Shown: positions 27,546 to 34,007 of the stretch, piece by piece
Layout of the letters: the number at the start of each line of letters is the position of its first letter
Position numbering within the stretch: position 1 is the first letter of the stretch
From: Acidobacteriota bacterium
Lineage (GTDB): Bacteria; Actinomycetota; Acidimicrobiia; Acidimicrobiales; RAAP-2
NCBI GenBank assembly: GCA_019352095.1
Contig: JABBNY010000004.1
Location: forward strand, 1-34,007
Length of the DNA: 34,007 bases
Reading direction: 5' to 3'
The notes under the pieces: model-generated
What the model saw: the letters and a program-made list of their open reading frames with translations, nothing else
Told to the model about the DNA's origin: nothing
The model's database searches: none
Translations under genes and position numbers: made by a program

Positions 27546-28334
27546 ATGAGTACCCCAGCCTCTTCCCTAGGCGCGTTTTCACGGCGGGAGTTCCGCACTC
27601 TCGTGGCGAGTGTGAGTTTTCTCACCAGAGTGCCCGTTCGTGCGCGTGCGACGAACGACGGTGACGATCTCGTGAGGTCAATGGCGTGGTTCCCGTTCGT
27701 GGGGCTTTTGGTCGGTACCGCCGTCGGCGCCGTAGCGCAGTTGCTCGCGCTCGTCGTCACTCCCGTTCTCGGATCGGTACTCGCGGTGATTGTGGGCGTG
27801 CTGCTCACTGGAGCGTTGCACGTCGACGCCCTGGCGGATACATGTGACGCACTTGGCGCGCGATCTCGTGAGAGAGCGCTCGAAGTCATGCGCGAGTCAA
27901 CGCTGGGCACTTATGGCGTCGTCGCGATCGTCCTTGACCTACTCGTGCGCGTTGGCGCCCTCGACATCTTGGTCGAGCACCATGCCGCAATGGCCTACGC
28001 GGCTCTCGCGGGGGTGCTCTCACGATTGGCGCCGGTGGTGCTCGCGGGGTCACTCGAGTACGCCCGCATCGGTCCGGGTGTCGGTCGAGCCTTTACACGA
28101 GTGCCACGGCATCGGGTGCTGATCGCGCTCGCGTTCGCTCTCGGCCTCGCGCTGATCCTCAAAGGGGTGCGAGGCGCCTTGGTGCTGGTGGTGGTTCTCG
28201 TGCTCTGTGGTGTGTCCGGGGCGTTCTACCGGCGCTGGCTCGGTGGCGTCACGGGTGACACGTTGGGTGCGACGTGCGAGATAAGCGAAGTACTCGTGCT
28301 CGTGATGGGCGTCGCATTCGTGGGGCACACGTGA
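27546..28334 (+). CDS. cobS: Adenosylcobinamide-GDP ribazoletransferase
   Basis: VSFLTRVPVRA...MAWFPFVGLLVG...GALHVDALADTCDALGARSRERALEVMRESTLGTYGVVAIVLDLLVRV. Confidence 0.94.
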   Translation: MSTPASSLGAFSRREFRTLVASVSFLTRVPVRARATNDGDDLVRSMAWFPFVGLLVGTAVGAVAQLLALVVTPVLGSVLAVIVGVLLTGALHVDALADTCDALGARSRERALEVMRESTLGTYGVVAIVLDLLVRVGALDILVEHHAAMAYAALAGVLSRLAPVVLAGSLEYARIGPGVGRAFTRVPRHRVLIALAFALGLALILKGVRGALVLVVVLVLCGVSGAFYRRWLGGVTGDTLGATCEISEVLVLVMGVAFVGHT

Positions 28335-28999
28335 GTCGCCCGACCCGTCTGGTCCTCGTTCGCCACACCGAGACCGCCGTGGAGGCCGATGGCCGTTGTT
28401 ATGGTCGAACGGACATTGAACTCTCGAACGACGGCATGTCGCACGCGCATCGTATTGCCGAGGTACTGCAGGCCGCTCCCGTCGCGGCGACGTACGCGAG
28501 TCCTCTGAGGCGATCACGACAACTGGCCGAACTCATTGCGCGAACACACGACCATGGTGTGCGGATCGACCCTCGCCTCCAAGAGATCGACTTCGGCGAC
28601 TTCGAGGGCCGTCGCTACAGCGACATTGAACGCGAGGCGCCAGCTGCGTACGCGACATGGATGGCGGTACCGACGTCACTTCGGTTCCCTAATGGTGAGG
28701 ACTTCGCCGACCTGAGGAACAGGGTTAGCGAGTGTGCGACCCAGATCGTAGATCGGCACGAGGGTGAGACAGTGGTCATTGTCAGTCACGCGGGCGCCAT
28801 TCGGGCGCTGCTCGTCCACGTACTCTCCATGCCTGACGCCAGCGCGTTTCGATTGGCGCAGCGTTATGGCTCGATCAACGTGATCGAGTTCGGCGATGGT
28901 TGGCCCATTCTTCGCGTGATGAATGCGGTCGTCGGACCGGGCATTGAGCGCGCAACCGCGCGCGCCATCATCGGAGTCGATGAGTGGGGTCAACGGTGA
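28331..28999 (+). CDS. cobC: Histidine phosphatase, probable alpha-ribazole phosphatase
   Basis: RLVLVRHTETAVEADGRCYGRTDIELSNDG...LQEIDFGDFEGRRYSDIE...VVIVSHAGAIRALL; within the cobalamin operon. GTG 28331 overlaps the cobS stop. Confidence 0.85.
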   Translation: MSRPTRLVLVRHTETAVEADGRCYGRTDIELSNDGMSHAHRIAEVLQAAPVAATYASPLRRSRQLAELIARTHDHGVRIDPRLQEIDFGDFEGRRYSDIEREAPAAYATWMAVPTSLRFPNGEDFADLRNRVSECATQIVDRHEGETVVIVSHAGAIRALLVHVLSMPDASAFRLAQRYGSINVIEFGDGWPILRVMNAVVGPGIERATARAIIGVDEWGQR

Positions 29000-30825
29000 A
29001 CACGCGCAACGAGCGACCGATCGTGCCCGAAGGTTTTGACGGATCACGCGCGACTCATCGTCGCGAACACCCCGACGACTGGCGCTTTTCCGATGTTGAA
29101 CGCCAGGCGGTGTGGCGAGCAATCGAAGAACGTCGCGACATTCGCAAGTTTCGACCCGACTCGATTCCTGATGAACTCTTGTCACGACTCTTAGGAGCCG
29201 CACACGCAGCACCGTCGGTCGGGCTCAGTCAACCGTGGCGATTCATTGTGGTGCGTGACGAGGCGACGCGAAGTGTGATGCAGGCCGCGGCGCAACGAGA
29301 GCGTATGAACCAGTCGAGGTACTTCAGCGGTCGTTCGACGCAGTTCCTCGACCTCAAGATCGAAGGGATTCGTGAGGCGCCCGTCAGTATCTGCGTGTGC
29401 TGTGACCGAGGGGATCCCGATGTGGAGGTGCTGGGCCGCCACACCGTTCGTGATGCTGATATCTACAGCACGTGTCTGGCGATCGAGAACTTCTGGTTGG
29501 CCGCACGCGCCGAGGGTGTCGGTGTGGGGTGGGTGTCGTTCTACGAGCCTGCTGAGCTCAGTGAACTCCTTTCCCTGCCAGCGAACGTGGTACCCATTGC
29601 GTGGCTGTGTGTGGGTTACCCCGACGAACGACCGTCTCGACCGGGTCTTGAGTCCAATGGCTGGGATCGTCGCAGTGCCGTGGGGCAGGTGATCTTCTCC
29701 GAGCGTTGGGGTCACGTCGAACGGGACGATTCAGAAGCACCCGTCGGCGTGAAGATGGCGTTGCAATCAAATGTCGCGCCGTGGTGCGCGCAACTACTAG
29801 AGCGGGTGCGACCCGGTGAGGTCGCCGCAGGGATTACGGTGCGCGACGTCGAGGACGAATTGGTGAAGCCGCTCGGCAGCCTCGGGGTCCTGGAAGGTGT
29901 GGTTCAACAATGGGCGGTGGCGACCGGCGCCCCACCGCCGCGTGACATGAAGCCCGCCATTCTCGTCTTCGCGGGCGACCATGGCGTGAGCACGCATCAG
30001 GTGAGTCTCTTCGAGTCCCGCGTGAGCAGCCAGATAGCGGTCGCAGCCGCGAGAGGGGCCACCGCCATAGGGGTCTTGGCGCGTTCGCACGATGCCGCAT
30101 TGTCGGTAGTCGACGTCGGTCTCAGTGGCGAGCGCGCCCCGGGCGTGATCGACAGACGGGTCGCGTGCGCGACGTCGGACATATCACGTGGCGCCGCGAT
30201 GACCCACGATGAACTTCGCCGAGCGGTTCAGACCGGCTACGTCGAAGCGAGAGCGATGGTTCGTGACTGCGACGTACTTATCGTGGGGGAGATTGGCATT
30301 GGTAACACCACGGTCGCGGCAGCGTTGCTAGCGGCATTGACACGAAGTTCGGCCCGCGACGTGTGCGGTCGTGGCACCGGGCTCGATGCCCAGGGCCTCG
30401 ATCGCAAGCGCGCCATTGTCGAAGAGGCGCTTCGCATCAATACCCCCGACGCTGGCGACGCACTTGAATGTCTTCGCCGTGTTGGGGGTTTCGAGTTCGC
30501 GGCGCTCGTGGGTGCCATGTTCGCCGCCGGTGAAGCACGTCGACCAATTCTGCTCGACGGATTCGCGACGGGTGTCGCCGCCCTGGCGGCGTGCCGCCTC
30601 CAACCTGCGTTGCGCGACTACCTCATCGCTGGTCATCGTTCTGCGGAGCTCGCACACGCCAGGGTGCTCGACGAGTTGGGTCTGGAACCCCTCTTGGACT
30701 TGCGGTTGCGACTCGGCGAGGCGAGCGGTGCGGCCTTGGCCTTTCCACTCGTGAAGCTCGCGGCCACGCTGCACGCTGAGATGGAAAGTTTCGACGATGC
30801 GCGCGTGGACAAAGCGCGCACGTGA
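28996..30825 (+). CDS. Fused BluB (5,6-dimethylbenzimidazole synthase) - CobT (nicotinate-nucleotide:DMB phosphoribosyltransferase)
   Basis: N-terminal BluB nitroreductase-like domain (FSDVERQAVWRAIEERRDIRKFRPDSIPDELLSRLLGAAHAAPSVGLSQPWRFIVVRD...MNQSRYFSGRSTQFLDLKIEGIREAPVSICVCCD), C-terminal CobT (LVKPLGSLGVLEGVVQQWA...AILVFAGDHGVSTHQVSLFESRVSSQIA...GEIGIGNTTVAAALLAALT...ALECLRRVGGFEFAALVGA), no stop between. GTG 28996 overlaps the cobC TGA. Confidence 0.92.
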   Translation: MNTRNERPIVPEGFDGSRATHRREHPDDWRFSDVERQAVWRAIEERRDIRKFRPDSIPDELLSRLLGAAHAAPSVGLSQPWRFIVVRDEATRSVMQAAAQRERMNQSRYFSGRSTQFLDLKIEGIREAPVSICVCCDRGDPDVEVLGRHTVRDADIYSTCLAIENFWLAARAEGVGVGWVSFYEPAELSELLSLPANVVPIAWLCVGYPDERPSRPGLESNGWDRRSAVGQVIFSERWGHVERDDSEAPVGVKMALQSNVAPWCAQLLERVRPGEVAAGITVRDVEDELVKPLGSLGVLEGVVQQWAVATGAPPPRDMKPAILVFAGDHGVSTHQVSLFESRVSSQIAVAAARGATAIGVLARSHDAALSVVDVGLSGERAPGVIDRRVACATSDISRGAAMTHDELRRAVQTGYVEARAMVRDCDVLIVGEIGIGNTTVAAALLAALTRSSARDVCGRGTGLDAQGLDRKRAIVEEALRINTPDAGDALECLRRVGGFEFAALVGAMFAAGEARRPILLDGFATGVAALAACRLQPALRDYLIAGHRSAELAHARVLDELGLEPLLDLRLRLGEASGAALAFPLVKLAATLHAEMESFDDARVDKART

Positions 30826-31185
30826 GGACAGTGCTGTCTCTCGTGGTCGTGGGGCGTTCGACATCGGCCGGCAAGAATCTGCTGGTGACCGGACTCGCAC
30901 GATGGTTCGCTCGTCACGGGTGAACGTAGCGCCGGTCAAGGCCCTCACTATGTTTAATAACGCGCGTGGTGCAAGGTGGCGAGCAAGGCGCCGCTGGTGT
31001 GGGGTCATGACGCCGTGTTGACGACGACCGTGCATGGAGTGTTTGAGGACCAAGACGTCATCGAGGTGTTCTGCGCCGTACGCCCTCAGTCCGTACTCGA
31101 CACCACGTTCGACGCATTCGCTGACGCTATAGAAGAGCACCTCGACACGCAACTGCTTCGTTCGATGGTCGAGCTGAGACCCTAG
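30822..31185 (+). pseudogene. cobQ: Degraded remnant of cobQ (adenosylcobyric acid synthase), frameshifted and internally deleted
   Basis: GTG overlapping the CobT stop opens VRTVLSLVVVGRSTSAGKNLLVTGLARWFARHG* (P-loop region); another frame continues VNVAPVKALTMFNNAR (cf. CobQ VAPFKAQNMSNNAR) and a third VVQGGEQGA (cf. VVDGGEIG); then a jump to LVWGHDAVLTTTVHGVFE...EEHLDTQLLRSMVEL, matching the CobQ C-terminus (VWGTYLHGLFE...). Total ~360 nt versus ~1.5 kb for an intact gene. Confidence 0.85.
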
Positions 31186-31317
31186 AGCACGTGCGACCCA
31201 CGTCGGGGCTTACTCTCGGGTACCTCACGGCGCGGCGTTCGACGCTTCGTGTGCAGGTGCGGGAGAGGCCGGGGTGACCTTTCCCATAGACTTAGTAAAA
31301 GCAGCGAAGGGAAAACC

Positions 31318-32736
31318 GTGCGACGCACGCGAATCGTAGCCACTATCGGGCCGGCCTCGGATAGTGATGAAGTTCTATTGAAGCTCGTCGATGCAGGCGT
31401 TGACGTGTTTCGTCTCTCGTTTGCCCACGGCGACATTCCATCGGGTATCGAGCGCCTTCGCCGCGTTCGCGCGCTGGTGCCGCACCTGGGCATCATGGTC
31501 GACATCCCCGGCCCCAAGATTCGCGCCGGTTCATTCGGCACGTCCCCGGTCGCGTTGACGATTGGGAGCACGATTGAGCTGTTTGAGGCTTTTGGAGAGG
31601 CCTCCACTGCCGAGCGCATCGCCATCGAGCGCCACGACATCCTGGCGCAATTGAAGCCGGGCGATCGTATTCACATCGGTGATGGCGGCGTCTCGCTCCA
31701 GGTGACGTCCTCGGGTAAGCACACCAAGACCGTCGTTACCTCGGGTGGTGCGGTGATGGGCAAGCCCGGTCTTTCGCTACCGACGTCGATCTTGAACGAC
31801 CGACTACCCACCGAAGAGGATCGAGCGCGCCTCGAGGCACTTCGCACCGAGGAGTTCGAGATCCTCGCGGTCTCGTTCGTGCGCTCGGCGTTCGACATGG
31901 TGTCGGTACGTACGGTGTTGTCTCGCGACGACGTCATGATGATGGCGAAGATCGAGACCGGCGAGGGTGTCGAGAATCTCGACGAGATCATTGCGGTCTC
32001 TGACGCGATCATGGTCGCTCGAGGCGACCTCGGTGTTCGCATGCCCATCGAAGAAGTGCCCCACCTGCAGAAGCTGATCGTGCGACACGGCATTCGTTAC
32101 GCCCGACCCGTGGTGGTCGCGACTCAGATGCTCGAATCCATGACGCACTCCCAGGTGCCAACGCGCGCCGAGGTCACTGACGTCGCCAACGCCGTCCTCG
32201 ACGGCGCCAGCGCCGTCATGTTGAGTGGTGAAACCGCGATTGGCGACGATCCTGTCGGGACCGTGAGGACGATGGACCGCATCGTGACCCGCGCCGAAGA
32301 GTCGTTCGATTACGCGAAGTGGGGCTCATCGCTCGGCGTGCAGCAGATCGTCGGCACCGGCACCCAATCCACGCGCATCACCGCCGCGATCACGGGAGCC
32401 GCGTGGCGAGCGGCGATGGAAGAAAAGGCAGTCGCGATTGTCGCGTGTACTCGTTCGGGTATGACCGCACGCGCGATCTCGCGTTTTCGTCCGCCGATGC
32501 CCATCATCGCCATCACGCCCAGTGAGTCAACGGCGCGCCAACTCACCAGCTCGTGGGGCGTGCAAGATGTCTTCATGTCACCCTCGACCGATATTGACGA
32601 ACTCTGCGACTTCGCGGTTGAGCAGGTGGTGAAGGCGGGGATTGCCCAATCTGGCGACCCGATCGTGATCATGGCCGGTTCCCAGTCTGGTGGTACCGCC
32701 GTCACCGACACCGTTCGAATGGTGATTGTTCCTTGA
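31318..32736 (+). CDS. pyk: Pyruvate kinase
   Basis: RRTRIVATIGPASDSDEVLLKLVDAGVDVFRLSFAHGD...DIPGPKIRAGSF...MMAKIETGEGVENLDEIIAVSDAIMVARGDLGVRMPIEEVPHLQKLIV...VATQMLESMTHSQVPTRAEVTDVANAVLDGASAVMLSGETAIGDDP. GTG 31318 preferred over the track start (31249). Confidence 0.93.
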   Translation: MRRTRIVATIGPASDSDEVLLKLVDAGVDVFRLSFAHGDIPSGIERLRRVRALVPHLGIMVDIPGPKIRAGSFGTSPVALTIGSTIELFEAFGEASTAERIAIERHDILAQLKPGDRIHIGDGGVSLQVTSSGKHTKTVVTSGGAVMGKPGLSLPTSILNDRLPTEEDRARLEALRTEEFEILAVSFVRSAFDMVSVRTVLSRDDVMMMAKIETGEGVENLDEIIAVSDAIMVARGDLGVRMPIEEVPHLQKLIVRHGIRYARPVVVATQMLESMTHSQVPTRAEVTDVANAVLDGASAVMLSGETAIGDDPVGTVRTMDRIVTRAEESFDYAKWGSSLGVQQIVGTGTQSTRITAAITGAAWRAAMEEKAVAIVACTRSGMTARAISRFRPPMPIIAITPSESTARQLTSSWGVQDVFMSPSTDIDELCDFAVEQVVKAGIAQSGDPIVIMAGSQSGGTAVTDTVRMVIVP

Positions 32737-32906
32737 GCATCCTGGCGGGTTAGTGACAGAAATCGTTGATCAGCACTTTCGCAACCACTTTTTGGGTTCA
32801 TTCCCAGTCTGAGGATCTGGTTGTCCCAGCTCGAAGTAGTTCTATGTACCCCACTCTTCTCACGGAAGTCCTATCGCGTGGTTCCAGATACGCCGAGGAG
32901 CACCCT

Positions 32907-33650
32907 TCAGACGCGCCGCCGGCGGGGCTCACGGCTTCCATCCTTGATTGCGCTGACGATGTCAAAGTCCAGCGACGGATACCGAGTGTGCGCCAAAAGT
33001 TCGTCGATTCCGATCTCCTCGCCGGGAAAGGCACACGACACCATCCCCGCAACGCTCAGCGCCGCATTCAAGACTGAATCAATCGCGTAGCCAGGCTCCA
33101 TCGTCGGACTGGTCAACGCAAAGAGCGCAGTGCATTGTCGATTCATGGCGGCATTGATGATTGTGAGGCCGAGCCGCAGTTGGCGCACTCCGGCTTCTCC
33201 AATTACTGCGGCGAGCTCGGGTCGGCGCAACTGAGCGGAGATGGAGACGAGTACTTGTTGCGCCACGTCGGTGGCAAGATTTCGGTCGCCTTCCTCGTCA
33301 TCAATCAGCCACTGCGCTACCGCAAAGTTGCCGTCTAATTCCTCGAACGCCGAAGCGAACTCGGTGAGCAACGCCACGGCGAACATCACGGGTCCGGCGA
33401 ACTGATACACGGGCGTGAGCCTCGATTGCTGGGCGCTGAGTCGCTGCAGCAGGAGTATGTCGCCCGAGTCGGATTGATTCATAACACGCAGCCGTTCGCG
33501 AGCAATCTCAAAACTCCTGCGAAGTTCGTTCTCAGATACCACATCGACTTGGTCGTCGGGGCTGTCCTCTTGGCACAGTGCCCTCGTCGAACTGCGTCGC
33601 CACGGGTCAGGTCCATTACCACCAAGCCCGGTGGATTCTTCGTTCCCCAT
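32907..33650 (-). CDS. Hypothetical protein (247 aa), no family recognised
   Basis: Full-length minus-strand ORF with SD aaggag upstream of ATG 33650; non-repetitive composition (EARERLRVMNQSDSGDILLLQRLSAQQSRLTPVYQFAGPVMFAVALLTEF...), soluble and helical-looking. Confidence 0.65.
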   Translation of the reverse strand: MGNEESTGLGGNGPDPWRRSSTRALCQEDSPDDQVDVVSENELRRSFEIARERLRVMNQSDSGDILLLQRLSAQQSRLTPVYQFAGPVMFAVALLTEFASAFEELDGNFAVAQWLIDDEEGDRNLATDVAQQVLVSISAQLRRPELAAVIGEAGVRQLRLGLTIINAAMNRQCTALFALTSPTMEPGYAIDSVLNAALSVAGMVSCAFPGEEIGIDELLAHTRYPSLDFDIVSAIKDGSREPRRRRV

Positions 33651-34007
33651 GGTTGCTCCTTGTCTCTTCTTACTCGCTACCTAGCCCCATCTGTCCCACT
33701 TCAGCTCACGATGGACATCGTCAATTCATCGCGCCAATGTGCCGGCACGTGACGGTCAGCGTTGGGAGTTGACTGGACTGACCCTCTTGCAGAGCGGGTC
33801 GTTGCGAGTGACCGGTTGGTGTTCGAGTGAGACTCTCGGTGGCGCGGCTCGTGCGAAGTGGCTCCATTGAAGAGGTGCTGAGGAAACCGAGAGATAATAG
33901 GAGGCGGAGGAAACAGCCCCCTCTTCGATAACGGCCACGTTTGCTGGGGATTAGTGGATATTTTACTGGGTTCCCATGATCAAAAATATGTGGGGATTTT
34001 GTCGGCG

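Noticed and set aside
32766-33077. 103-aa plus-strand ORF 3' of pyk
   Set aside because: Overlaps the better-supported minus-strand 247-aa ORF, low-complexity composition, no SD or family signal.
1-34007. CRISPR arrays, tRNA/rRNA genes, prophage or IS elements
   Set aside because: No regularly spaced repeats, no tRNA cloverleaf or rRNA segments, and no integrase or transposase recognised by eye; a tRNAscan/ISfinder run would be needed to exclude degenerate copies.

Overview
The window is a high-GC actinobacterial-type chromosome segment, possibly Acidimicrobiia-like. This is judged from gene content only. Blocks in order: (1) 5' part of aconitase acnA (minus strand) divergent from argS. (2) A mycofactocin (MFT) locus: NDMA-type Zn alcohol dehydrogenase, mftF on the opposite strand, a tiny mftA precursor peptide missing from the ORF track (C-terminus ...IDGLCGVY), mftB, radical-SAM mftC, mftD and an MFT-type SDR. 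No mftE or mftR was seen. (3) An island at ~9.6-17.6 kb that looks built for sulfide/persulfide handling: an MMPL transporter behind a perfect 20-bp inverted repeat, an SQR-like flavoprotein, an unlisted 48-aa peptide, a CsoR/CstR-family repressor with the C-S-C signature expected of persulfide rather than Cu sensors, a CoA-disulfide-reductase/rhodanese fusion, an unlisted 59-aa Cys-rich protein and a methyltransferase. Three CsoR/CstR-type operator-like sites (TACCC..GGGTA) occur upstream of these genes. (4) cydABDC (cytochrome bd and its ABC exporter). (5) A cobalamin riboswitch with an apparent RBS-sequestering hairpin, then btuF-btuC-btuD-cobO-cobU-cobS-cobC and a BluB-CobT fusion, ending in a previously unlabelled, internally deleted and frameshifted cobQ remnant. 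(6) A pyruvate kinase with GPKIR (predicted K+-independent) and an uncharacterised minus-strand ORF. No rRNA, tRNA, CRISPR array or intact mobile element was recognised.
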